Assembly: GCF_003751445.1 (NCBI RefSeq)
Contig: NZ_RJUU01000002.1
Coordinates: 310,001 to 374,000 of the forward strand
Direction: 5' to 3'
Origin: Streptomyces sp. 840.1
GTDB lineage: Bacteria > Actinomycetota > Actinomycetes > Streptomycetales > Streptomycetaceae
DNA length: 64,000 nt
A model generated the notes under the pieces. It worked only from the letters and a program-made list of their open reading frames with translations. It ran no database searches and was not told where the DNA came from. Positions 16,936 to 29,769 of the stretch are shown piece after piece (the stretch's first letter is position 1; every line of letters begins with the position of its first letter). A program made the position numbers and the translations under genes.

Positions 16936-17130
16936 ATGCTCGTTCCGGCGGTGCTCGTCGTCGTCCTGGTGGTGGTTGCCGGTGGGTGCGTGTGCGTGGT
17001 GTGGGCGGAGCGCGGCGGGCCGCCCTGGGTCCGTGGCGTGGCGGCGGCGACGCTCGCCGTGAGCAGGCTGGTGGGCCTCGGGAGGAGGCGTCGGCCGGGC
17101 CCGCACGGGACCTCCGGTGACGACGGTTAG
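16936..17130 (+). CDS. small membrane protein
   Basis: This 64-residue product opens with a strongly hydrophobic segment (LVPAVLVVVLVVVAGG, residues 2-17) that should span the membrane once, followed by a short amphipathic stretch and a basic, glycine-rich tail. A clear ribosome-binding site (GAGGGGGG) precedes the ATG. No family is recognised. It follows the XRE gene by 60 bases and could be co-transcribed with it. Confidence 0.55.
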   Translation: MLVPAVLVVVLVVVAGGCVCVVWAERGGPPWVRGVAAATLAVSRLVGLGRRRRPGPHGTSGDDG

Positions 17131-17211
17131 GGTCTTTCGTTCCGGCCCGGCCCGCAGCCTCAACCTGCCCGGTCTCCGTCGGTCCGGCCCCATCCATGCC
17201 AGGATGCGAGG

Positions 17212-20447
<3,236 letters not shown>

Positions 20448-20451
<4 letters not shown>

Positions 20452-21350
20452 CCGCCGCGCGGAAGCACACCGCACTCCCGAAGGCGCAGATCCTCATCGA
20501 GGCGCTGCCCTGGCTGACCCGGCACAACGGCAAGACCGTCGTCATCAAGTTCGGCGGCAACGCCATGATCGACGAGGAGCTGAAGGCGGCCTTCGCGCAG
20601 GACGTCGTCTTCCTGCGGCACGCGGGCCTCAAGCCCGTCGTCGTGCACGGCGGCGGCCCGCAGATCAGCGCCCAGCTCGACAAGCAGGGCCTGGTCAGCG
20701 AGTTCAAGGCCGGTCTGCGGGTCACCACGCCCGAGGCGATGGACGTCGTACGGATGGTGCTCGCCGGGCAGGTCCAGCGCGAACTGGTGGGCCTGCTCAA
20801 CCAGCACGGGCCGCTCGCCGTCGGCATGACCGGTGAGGACGCCCACACCATCACCGCCACCCAGCACCGGCCCGTCATCGACGGCGAGGCCGTCGACATC
20901 GGCCGGGTCGGGGAGATCACCGCGATCGACACCGGGGCCATCCAGGCGCTCCTGGACGACGGCCGCATCCCGGTCATCTCCTCCATCGCCCGCTCGGCGG
21001 AGGACAACCACGTCTACAACGTCAACGCCGACACCGCGGCCGCAGCGCTCGCCGCCGCGCTGAACGCCGAGACACTGATGGTGCTCACCGACGTCGAGGG
21101 CCTCTACGAGGACTGGCCCAACAGCGACGACGTGATCAGCCGTCTCACCGCCACCGAACTGGAGAAGCTCCTGCCGGAACTCTCCAGCGGCATGGTGCCC
21201 AAGATGCAGGGCTGCCTGCACGCCGTGCGCAACGGCGTCGAGACAGCCAGGGTCATCGACGGCCGGGTCCAGCACTCGATCCTGCTGGAGATCTTCACCG
21301 ACGAGGGAATCGGCACGATGGTCGTGCCCGACGCACAGGGGGAAGCATGA
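20448..21350 (+). CDS. argB: acetylglutamate kinase
   Basis: This 300-residue amino-acid kinase phosphorylates N-acetylglutamate, the second and usually arginine-inhibited step. The phosphate-binding [18 protein letters not shown], and the C-terminal GGMVPKM-like segment [15 protein letters not shown] are all present. The extra N-terminal helix (about residues 1-25) is that of the hexameric, feedback-inhibited class, so allosteric control by arginine is expected. ATG 20448 overlaps the argJ stop (ATGA). Confidence 0.96.
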
Positions 21351-22537
21351 GCAACGCCGAGCTCTCGCAGCGCTGGCAGGGCGCGCTGATGGACAACTAC
21401 GGCACCCCGAAGCTGTCCCTCGTCCGAGGCGAGGGCGCCCGGGTGTGGGACGCCGACGGCACCGAGTACCTCGACTTCGTCGGCGGCATCGCGGTGAACG
21501 CGCTGGGCCACGCCCATCCCGCGATCGTCGCGGCGGTCTCCGCCCAGATCGCCACCCTCGGCCACGTCTCCAACCTCTTCATCGCCGAACCCCCCGTCGC
21601 GCTCGCCGAACGGCTCCTCCAGCTCTTCGGGCGGACCGGCAAGGTCTACTTCTCCAACTCGGGCGCCGAGGCCAACGAGGCCGCGTTCAAGATCGGCCGG
21701 CTGACCGGGCGCACCCACATGGTCGCCACCGACGGCGGCTTCCACGGCCGGACGATGGGCGCCCTCGCGCTCACCGGCCAGCCCAAGAAGCGCGAACCGT
21801 TCGTCCCGCTGCCCGGTGACGTCACCCACGTCCCGTACGGGGACGCCGAGGCGCTGCGGGGCGCGGTCACCACCGACACCGCCCTGCTGGTCATCGAGCC
21901 GGTCCAGGGCGAGAACGGTGTGGTCGTCCCGCCCAAGGGCTACCTGGAGGCGGCCCGGGAGATCACCCGGGCCACCGGCACCCTGCTGGTCCTCGACGAG
22001 GTGCAGACCGGCATCGGCCGCTGCGGCACCTGGTTCGAGTACCAGCAGCACCAGGGCGTCGAGCCCGATCTGGTCACCCTGGCCAAGGGCCTCGGCGGCG
22101 GACTGCCGATCGGCGCCACGGTGGCGTTCGGTGCGGCCGCCGACCTGCTGGCGCCCGGCCAGCACGGTACGACCTTCGGTGGCAACCCGGTCGCCTGCGC
22201 CGCCGGACTCGCGGTGCTGGACACCCTGGCCGCCGACGGCGCCCTGGACGGCGTGAAGCGGCTCGGTGAACGGATCCGGGAGGGCGTGGAGGGCCTGGGA
22301 CACCCCCTGGTCTCCCATGTCCGGGGCTCCGGCCTGCTGCTGGGTATCGTGCTCACCGAGCCCCTCGCACCCCAGGTGCAGCAGGCGGCTCAGGGAGCCG
22401 GACTCCTGGTGAACGCACCCGCACCCGATGTCGTACGGCTGATGCCGCCCCTGATCATCGGTGACGCGGAGGTGGACACGTTCCTCCGGGCACTTCCCGG
22501 CGTACTCGACGCGGCACACGGACGATCCGGAGAATGA
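21347..22537 (+). CDS. argD: acetylornithine transaminase
   Basis: This 396-residue class III PLP aminotransferase converts N-acetylglutamate semialdehyde to N-acetylornithine, step four of the pathway. [14 protein letters not shown] contacts the cofactor phosphate, [15 protein letters not shown] supplies the PLP-stacking Asp, and Lys about 247 in [12 protein letters not shown] forms the Schiff base. ATG 21347 overlaps the argB stop. Such enzymes often also act in lysine synthesis. Confidence 0.96.
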   Translation: MSNAELSQRWQGALMDNYGTPKLSLVRGEGARVWDADGTEYLDFVGGIAVNALGHAHPAIVAAVSAQIATLGHVSNLFIAEPPVALAERLLQLFGRTGKVYFSNSGAEANEAAFKIGRLTGRTHMVATDGGFHGRTMGALALTGQPKKREPFVPLPGDVTHVPYGDAEALRGAVTTDTALLVIEPVQGENGVVVPPKGYLEAAREITRATGTLLVLDEVQTGIGRCGTWFEYQQHQGVEPDLVTLAKGLGGGLPIGATVAFGAAADLLAPGQHGTTFGGNPVACAAGLAVLDTLAADGALDGVKRLGERIREGVEGLGHPLVSHVRGSGLLLGIVLTEPLAPQVQQAAQGAGLLVNAPAPDVVRLMPPLIIGDAEVDTFLRALPGVLDAAHGRSGE

Positions 22538-22562
22538 CGTTCCGGAGAATGGGGCGACGACG

Positions 22563-23099
22563 ATGACCGAGGCGCAGGACTCCGAGCACGGCGGGCCGTC
22601 CGTGCCGCAGACCCGCACGGCACGCCACCGCCGGATCGTGGACATCCTGAACCGGCTGCCGGTGCGCTCGCAGAGCCAGCTGGCCAAGCTTCTCGCGGAC
22701 GACGGACTGAGCGTCACCCAGGCGACGCTCTCGCGGGATCTGGACGAACTGGGTGCGGTGAAGATCCGCAACACCGGCGGCGAGCTGATCTACGCGGTGC
22801 CGAGCGAGGGCGGTTTCCGCACCCCGCACGCACCGCTCGGCGGCTCGGCGAAGGAGGAGCGGATGCGCCGCCTCTCCGCCGAACTGCTGATCTCGGCGGA
22901 GGCATCGGCCAACCTCGTGGTGCTGCGCACGCCCCCGGGCGCCGCCCAGTTCCTCGCCTCGTCCATCGACCAGGCCGAACTGCACGACATCCTCGGCACC
23001 ATCGCCGGGGACGACACGGTGATGCTGATCAGCCGTGACCCGGCGGGCGGGCAGGCGCTCGCCGACCATCTGCTGCGGCTCGCGCAGAACGACCGCTGA
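22563..23099 (+). CDS. argR: arginine repressor ArgR
   Basis: This 178-residue protein is ArgR/AhrC: an N-terminal winged helix (about residues 20-90, [20 protein letters not shown] with [11 protein letters not shown]) and a C-terminal hexamerisation and arginine-binding domain (about 100-175, [17 protein letters not shown]). It represses the arg promoters by binding ARG boxes, here visible before argC and before the argG remnant. The ATG at 22563 begins 26 bases after the argD stop. It closes the argCJBDR operon and converges directly on an L,D-transpeptidase gene. Confidence 0.95.
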   Translation: MTEAQDSEHGGPSVPQTRTARHRRIVDILNRLPVRSQSQLAKLLADDGLSVTQATLSRDLDELGAVKIRNTGGELIYAVPSEGGFRTPHAPLGGSAKEERMRRLSAELLISAEASANLVVLRTPPGAAQFLASSIDQAELHDILGTIAGDDTVMLISRDPAGGQALADHLLRLAQNDR

Positions 23100-23102
23100 G
23101 GC

Positions 23103-23804
23103 TCAGTAGCGCGTGATCGCGGTCGGGCCCGAACGGGTCCCGATCGCGAGGTGCGGACGACGGGCGGGATCGGCCCAGGCCAGGATCCGGTCCATCGCGG
23201 CCGCCGGTACGGAGACGCAACCGGCGGTCGCACCGCGCCCGTTGACGTGCAGGAAGATCCCCGCTCCCCGGCCGCGCACCGGACGGCCGTAGTTGAAGCC
23301 GACGACGAGCGCACGCGCGTACTGCGCCGGATACGTGATCAGGTGCTCGGCCTCGGACGCCCGGCAGTCGGCGGGCCTCGGCTCCACCCACCGGTTGTAC
23401 GCCCGCGCCGCGTTGTCCTGGCACCACCAGGACCCGTTGCGGACCCGGCGGTAGGAGTAGCGGGTACCGGGCGGAGCCGCCGCCACCCCGAAGGCGTACG
23501 GCAGGTCGTAGAGGCCGGTGGGCGTGGTGTTCGTGCCCTGTTGGCGCGAGGCGCCCTCGGCCAGCCCGTTGGCCCCGAACCGGGCCGGCGCCGAACCGGC
23601 CGCCACCCACCGGCCGGAGCGCCTGTTCCACCAGGTGACCGTGCCCGTGGTGGCCCCGGTGGAGGCGGCCTCCGCGGTGATCAGCTGGGAGCCGCCTCCC
23701 GTTTCGGCCAGCCGGTGCGGCAGCGGCCGGTCCGCCGGCGGACCGGCCCCGACGAGGGCCGTGAGGGCGAGCAGTACCGAACCGGTCACCAGACATCTGC
23801 GCAT
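23103..23804 (-). CDS. secreted L,D-transpeptidase-family protein (YkuD-like)
   Basis: This 233-residue protein has an N-terminal Sec signal peptide (MRRCLVTGSVLLALTALVGA). The C-terminal catalytic region GIFLHVNGRGATAGCVSVP carries the His and active-site Cys (about 196) of YkuD/ErfK domains in the variant form common in Streptomyces, rather than SHGC. It should act outside the membrane on peptidoglycan or a related substrate. The stop lies three bases from the argR stop, so the genes converge tightly. It is not part of arginine metabolism. Confidence 0.82.
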   Translation of the reverse strand: MRRCLVTGSVLLALTALVGAGPPADRPLPHRLAETGGGSQLITAEAASTGATTGTVTWWNRRSGRWVAAGSAPARFGANGLAEGASRQQGTNTTPTGLYDLPYAFGVAAAPPGTRYSYRRVRNGSWWCQDNAARAYNRWVEPRPADCRASEAEHLITYPAQYARALVVGFNYGRPVRGRGAGIFLHVNGRGATAGCVSVPAAAMDRILAWADPARRPHLAIGTRSGPTAITRY

Positions 23805-23868
23805 GTCCCGGACCGTAGACCGGTCCGGTCGCCATCACCCGCGCGCCTGCTCCGTACGGCCCAACCGC

Positions 23869-24462
23869 TCACGGCGACGGGGGCATGACCGGCAGCGGGA
23901 GCGGCAGTCCCGGCAGGCCGTCGATGCTGGTGGCGACATGCTCCTTCTTCTCGAAGTAGGCGCTGAGTGAGGCGTCGTCCTCCCGCGCGAACCGCCGGGC
24001 GTGCAGCGGCCGGTCCTCTTCGTACGACATGAAGGGGATGGCGTATCCGCAGGTGTCCCTGATCAGCTCGGCGGTCACCACGATGATCGCCCGCAGCCCG
24101 TGCGACGCTGCGTCCACCCCGTCGAACCGCCCGAGCAGACCCGGGAAGCGGGGGTCGTCGCGGAAGACCGGCTCACCCCGGCCGTGCACCCGCACGATGG
24201 CCGGCGGGCCCTGGAAGGCGCACCACATCAGGGTGATCCGGCCGTTCTCGCGCAGATGGGCGACGGTCTCCGCGTTGCTCCCGGCGAAGTCCAGGTACGC
24301 CACGCGCTGTTCGTCCAGCACCACGAAGGAGCCGCTGACGCCCTTGGGGGAGAGGTTGACCGTGCCGTCGCCGTCCAGTGGCGCGGTCGCGGTGAAGAAG
24401 ATGTGCTGCGTCTCGATGAAGGTCCGCAGCCGCCCGTCGATGCGTTCGTATGTCTTTCCCAT
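23869..24462 (-). CDS. pyridoxamine 5'-phosphate oxidase family protein
   Basis: This 197-residue split-barrel flavin-binding protein of the PNPOx-like group has FIETQHIFFTATAPLDGDGTV, VNLSPKGVSGSFVVLD, and ITLMWCAFQGPPAIVRVHGRG as the barrel strands. In actinomycetes this family includes F420- and FMN-dependent reductases and heme-binding proteins, so a vitamin B6 role should not be assumed. ATG 24462 is chosen by homology. Just upstream, an in-frame G-K-T-I-E-H-M-G-K-T stretch looks like a short local duplication around the start. It lies 43 bases downstream of the HEAT-repeat gene. Confidence 0.8.
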   Translation of the reverse strand: MGKTYERIDGRLRTFIETQHIFFTATAPLDGDGTVNLSPKGVSGSFVVLDEQRVAYLDFAGSNAETVAHLRENGRITLMWCAFQGPPAIVRVHGRGEPVFRDDPRFPGLLGRFDGVDAASHGLRAIIVVTAELIRDTCGYAIPFMSYEEDRPLHARRFAREDDASLSAYFEKKEHVATSIDGLPGLPLPLPVMPPSP

Positions 24463-24505
24463 GTGTTCGATTGTCTTCCCCGGGTCCCGTACGGACACCG
24501 GGATT

Positions 24506-25690
24506 TCAGCCGGCGGGAGCGGCCCGGTCGGCCGCGCGCAGCAGCCACTGCGGGGAGAAGCCGGCCGCGTCCGGGAGCAGCGCCCGGGTCGCCGCGCGGA
24601 CGACGGCCGACGACGGGTCATCGAGCAGTGGAGCGAGTTGCTCGCGGGTGACGACGGCGAGGGCCCGCAGACCGGCGATCGTGTGGAGCCGGACGGCGGG
24701 CAGCGGATGGTCCAGCAGCGGCCACAGCGTCTCGGCGTCGCCCGGCCCCCCGCACTCGCCCAGCCCCGCGCAGGCCCCGGGGTGGCCGGCCGGGGCGGCG
24801 CACATCGAGCGGTACAGCGGCAGCGGGTCGACCCCGCCCTGCCGGAGCACGTAGCGGGCGCAGGCCCGGACGATCCCCGAACGGTCCGCGAGGAAGTCAC
24901 GGGCCTCGCCGTGCCGCCCGGTGCGGCGCAGCGCGGTGACCCCGGCGGCCCGCACGCGCGGGGCGCGGGCCGTCAGGAGCAGGCTCACCACGAGGTCGTG
25001 GTCCTGCTCGCCCATCGAGGCGACGGCCTCGTCCGCGCACAGGTCCTGCAGGGTCGCGTCGTCGGTTCCCGCCGCGATACGGGCCAGCCGGCCGGGCGTG
25101 AGCAGCCGGCCGGCGACCGCGACGCGGTGGGCGAACCTGCGGGTGGCGCGGTCGTCGCTCCCGAGCAGCGCCTCCACCTGCGCGGCCGGCCCCTCGCGCA
25201 GCGCCCGTCCGAGCAGCTCACGCGCGAATCCGCCCTGCGCGCGCCGGGACAGCAGCAGCACCAGCCCGGCCCACTGGGCGAGTGCGGTGGAGGGCTCGCG
25301 GGACAGCAGCTCCCTGGCCCGCTCGCGTACCGGCTCCGCCCAGTCCGCGCAGCGGACGATCACCAGCGGCAGCAGGGCCCCGGCCCCGGCCACCCGGCCG
25401 AGGGCGGCCTCCCGGATCCTGCCGTCCGGGTGGCACAGGGCGAGGGCCAGCTCGCTCTCGGACGGCGGGTGGTCGCGCAGGCGGACGGACGGCAGGGGGG
25501 CGTCCCAGTCCCACCGCAGCCGCCGCCCGTCCGCCCAGGCGTGGGCCGGAAGCAGGTGCGGCGACTCCCAGGCCTGGATGCGCACCCCGAGGTCGAGAGC
25601 CACCCATGAGCGCGCGGACGAGGGATCAAGGGCCTCGTGCAGCGCGACCCCCCGGGCCACTCGTTCCGCCGCCGTGCAGTCCGTGGTCAT
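24506..25690 (-). CDS. HEAT-repeat domain protein
   Basis: This 394-residue Leu/Ala/Arg-rich protein is built from repeated helical pairs typical of HEAT/Armadillo solenoids, for example LCHPDGRIREAALGRVAGAG, LLTARAPRVRAAGVTALRR and LLDHPLPAVRLHTIAGLRAL. No catalytic motif is visible. HEAT solenoids act as protein-binding scaffolds, and some relatives are DNA glycosylases (AlkD), but specific residues cannot be assigned. It may be co-transcribed with the PNPOx-like gene. The ATG at 25690 begins just outside palindromic repeat copy B. Confidence 0.78.
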   Translation of the reverse strand: MTTDCTAAERVARGVALHEALDPSSARSWVALDLGVRIQAWESPHLLPAHAWADGRRLRWDWDAPLPSVRLRDHPPSESELALALCHPDGRIREAALGRVAGAGALLPLVIVRCADWAEPVRERARELLSREPSTALAQWAGLVLLLSRRAQGGFARELLGRALREGPAAQVEALLGSDDRATRRFAHRVAVAGRLLTPGRLARIAAGTDDATLQDLCADEAVASMGEQDHDLVVSLLLTARAPRVRAAGVTALRRTGRHGEARDFLADRSGIVRACARYVLRQGGVDPLPLYRSMCAAPAGHPGACAGLGECGGPGDAETLWPLLDHPLPAVRLHTIAGLRALAVVTREQLAPLLDDPSSAVVRAATRALLPDAAGFSPQWLLRAADRAAPAG

Positions 25691-25723
25691 CGGCCGCCCC
25701 CTCGTGTGTGCCGGGTGCCGATG

Positions 25724-25786
25724 CCAGGGCCTGTCCTCAAACTGCCGTCGTCGCCCGGCAGACGGCAGTTCGACGACAGGCCCTGG
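25724..25786. repeat. palindromic intergenic repeat, copy B
   Basis: Arms of 26 bases (CCAGGGCCTGTC plus ACTGCCGTC core) pair with two mismatches around an 11-base centre. The centre is the reverse complement of that in copy A at 2642-2692, so the two copies lie in opposite orientation. Confidence 0.8.
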
Positions 25787-25860
25787 GCGGGCGGTCCGTC
25801 GGCCGGCCAGCGAGTATCTGCCTCATAGAACGCCTTCGGGATCCGCCCTCACCTGCGACT

Positions 25861-25894
25861 TTGACAAACCATACAGGTGAACGCATAGTTATGC
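25861..25894 (+). promoter_or_regulatory. argG/argH promoter with ARG box
   Basis: TTGACA (25861-25866), a 17-base spacer and CATAGT (25884-25889) form the promoter. GCATA-GT-TATGC (25883-25894) is a palindromic ARG box covering the -10. It would place the downstream argG remnant and argH under ArgR. Confidence 0.8.
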
Positions 25895-25925
25895 CTACCA
25901 GCGATCGCGGCGTGAGGAGAAAAGC

Positions 25926-27616
<1,691 letters not shown>

Positions 27617-27756
27617 CTGGACGGGCATCGCGGGCTACGTTGGTCGGGTGGGCCTGTCCGGGCCGGGTCCGGGCAGGTGCAACACCATGACCTGTGCGGC
27701 AGGCCGGGGCCGGACGGCCCCGGCCGCGTTGTCCCACCGAACACGAGGAGCCCGCG

Positions 27757-28728
27757 ATGCCCTTCGCCCGACTGGCCAGTACCACCACCCCGACCGCCCA
27801 CATCGGGTTCGGCCTGGCAGCGGTCGGCAGGCCCGGCTACATCAATCTCCACCGCGATCGCGACCTGCCGGACGAGCGCACCGCCGACGTGCTGCGCGCC
27901 CGCACCCACGAACTGCTCGACGCCGCCTACGCCCAGGGCGTCCGCTACTTCGACGCGGCCCGCTCCTACGGCCGCTCCGAGGAGTTCCTCGGGGAATGGC
28001 TGGCGGCCCGGCCCGAGGTGCGCGACGTCGTCATCGGGAGCAAGTGGGGCTACACGTACACCGCCGACTGGAACGTCGAGGCCGAGGCGCACGAGGTCAA
28101 GGACCACAGCCTCGCCACCTTCGAGCGCCAGCGTGCCGAGACCGCCGAGCTGCTCGGTGACCGGCTCGACCTCTACCAGATCCACTCCGTCACGGCGGAC
28201 AGCCCGGCCCTGACGGACAAGGAGCTGCACGCCCGCCTCGCCGCGCTCGCCGCCGAGGGCGTCAGCATCGGCCTCTCCACCAGCGGGCCCGCCCAGGCCG
28301 AGGCCATCCGGGCCGCGCTCGCCGTCACGGTCGACGGCGAGCCCCTCTTCCGCACGGTCCAGGCGACCTACAACGCACTGGAGACCTCGGCCGGACCGGC
28401 CCTGGCCGACGCGCACGCCGCCGGACTCACCGTGATCGTCAAGGAGGCCATGGCCAACGGCAGGCTCGCGGGCACGGAGGCGCCCGCCGTGGTGCGGGAG
28501 ATCGCCACGGAGGAGGGGCTCGGCAGCGACGCGGTGGCCCTGGCGCTGGTGCTGCACCAGCCGTGGGCCGGGGTCGTGCTCTCCGGCGCGGCGACCGTCA
28601 CCCAGCTCGCGGGCAACCTGCACGCCGCCGTCCTCGGTCTCGACGAGGAGCGGCGCGCCCGGCTGGACGCGCTGGTGGAGGAGCCGGAGGCGTACTGGCG
28701 CCACCGCGCCTCGCTGCCGTGGAGCTGA
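27757..28728 (+). CDS. aldo/keto reductase
   Basis: This 323-residue TIM-barrel AKR has the catalytic tetrad regions: Asp and Tyr in RYFDAARSYGRSEEFLGEW (about residues 65-85), Lys in VVIGSKWGYTY, and His in LDLYQIHSV. The C-terminal NADPH-binding portion is shorter than in standard AKRs. The substrate is unknown. The ATG at 27757 is preceded by CACGAGGAG. It follows argH by 140 bases and is not obviously connected to arginine metabolism. Confidence 0.9.
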   Translation: MPFARLASTTTPTAHIGFGLAAVGRPGYINLHRDRDLPDERTADVLRARTHELLDAAYAQGVRYFDAARSYGRSEEFLGEWLAARPEVRDVVIGSKWGYTYTADWNVEAEAHEVKDHSLATFERQRAETAELLGDRLDLYQIHSVTADSPALTDKELHARLAALAAEGVSIGLSTSGPAQAEAIRAALAVTVDGEPLFRTVQATYNALETSAGPALADAHAAGLTVIVKEAMANGRLAGTEAPAVVREIATEEGLGSDAVALALVLHQPWAGVVLSGAATVTQLAGNLHAAVLGLDEERRARLDALVEEPEAYWRHRASLPWS

Positions 28729-28747
28729 GCCGCCCGCCCCGTGCGAC

Positions 28748-28780
28748 GGCCCCCGGGACGGCTGTCACATCTCGGGGGCC
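28748..28780. terminator. probable hairpin terminator after aldo/keto reductase
   Basis: GGCCCCCG pairs with CGGGGGCC across a 17-base loop between the reductase stop and the sigma factor start. The long loop makes it only moderately convincing. Confidence 0.5.
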
Positions 28781-28824
28781 CGCCGCGTCAGGGTGGTGAG
28801 GACACCTGACACGGGAGGACGGCT

Positions 28825-29718
28825 GTGGACGAGAACGAGATCCTGGCGGCACGGTTCGAGGAGAACCGCACCCGTCTGAAGGCCGTGGCCCATCGGATGC
28901 TCGGCTCGTCGAACGACGCGGAGGACGCCGTCCAGGAGGCCTGGATCCGGCTCTGCCGGTCCGACAGCGCGGCCATCGACAACCTGGGCGGCTGGCTGAC
29001 GACCGTGGTCGGGCGGGTCTGCCTCGACATGCTCCGCGTCCGCCGCGTCCGCCGCGAGGAGCCCCTGGAGACCGGGGCGCCCGAGGCGCCGGAGCCCGGT
29101 CCCTCGCCGGACCCCGAGTCCGGCGGCGACCCGGAGCAACAGGCGCTGACCGCCGACTCGGTGGGCCTCGCGCTGCTCGTGGTCCTCGAAACCCTCGACC
29201 CGGCCGAGCGGCTCGCCTTCGTGCTCCACGACATGTTCGCGGTGCCCTTCGACGAGATCGCCCGCATCGTGGACCGCACCCCGGCCGCCGCCCGGCAGCT
29301 CGCCAGCCGGGCCCGCCGCCGGGTGCGGGGCGCCGCCCCGGAGCCCGGCCCCGGAGCGGTCCGCCGCCGCGAGGTCGTGAACGCCTTCCTGGCGGCCGCC
29401 CGGGGCGGGGACTTCGAGGCGCTCGTCGCCGTGCTCGACCCCGATGTCGTGTCCCGGTCCGCCGGCGCACCCGCCGAGACCCCCGTGGTGGTGCGCGGGG
29501 CCGAGAACGTGGCGCGGCGGGCGATCATGTTCGCGCCGTACGCCAGGTCGGTGCGGTTCGCGCTGCTCGACGGCGCCCCGGCGGTCCTCGCGGCGCGCGA
29601 GGGAGCGGGCTTCTCGCTCATGAGGTTCACGGTCGAGCGAGGGAAGGTCGTCGAACTGTTCGTCATCAGCGACCCCGCCGGGCTGGCCGGCCACGATCTG
29701 GTCCTCCTCGGTGAATGA
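28825..29718 (+). CDS. ECF sigma factor with SnoaL-like C-terminal extension (SigJ/ECF41-like)
   Basis: This 297-residue protein has region 2 (AHRMLGSSNDAEDAVQEAWIRL, WLTTVVGRVCLDMLR), a Pro/Glu-rich linker (about residues 75-105), and region 4 (ERLAFVLHDMFAVPFDEIARIVDRTPAAARQLASRARRR split across about 128-168). The C-terminal SnoaL-like domain (about 180-295) is used in ECF41 factors to modulate activity without an anti-sigma factor. The characteristic DGGGR-type motif of that domain is not evident. No carboxymuconolactone decarboxylase-like target gene adjoins it. The GTG start follows CACGGGAGGACG. Confidence 0.87.
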   Translation: MDENEILAARFEENRTRLKAVAHRMLGSSNDAEDAVQEAWIRLCRSDSAAIDNLGGWLTTVVGRVCLDMLRVRRVRREEPLETGAPEAPEPGPSPDPESGGDPEQQALTADSVGLALLVVLETLDPAERLAFVLHDMFAVPFDEIARIVDRTPAAARQLASRARRRVRGAAPEPGPGAVRRREVVNAFLAAARGGDFEALVAVLDPDVVSRSAGAPAETPVVVRGAENVARRAIMFAPYARSVRFALLDGAPAVLAAREGAGFSLMRFTVERGKVVELFVISDPAGLAGHDLVLLGE

Positions 29719-29738
29719 GTCGGCGCGGCCGGCCGGCG

Positions 29739-29768
29739 GCCGGGAGCGGGCGTGCGCCCGCTCCCGGC
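29739..29768. terminator. bidirectional hairpin terminator
   Basis: Fourteen-base perfect arms (GCCGGGAGCGGGCG and complement) meet almost directly between the convergent sigma-factor and helR genes. Confidence 0.75.
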
Positions 29769-29769
29769 T

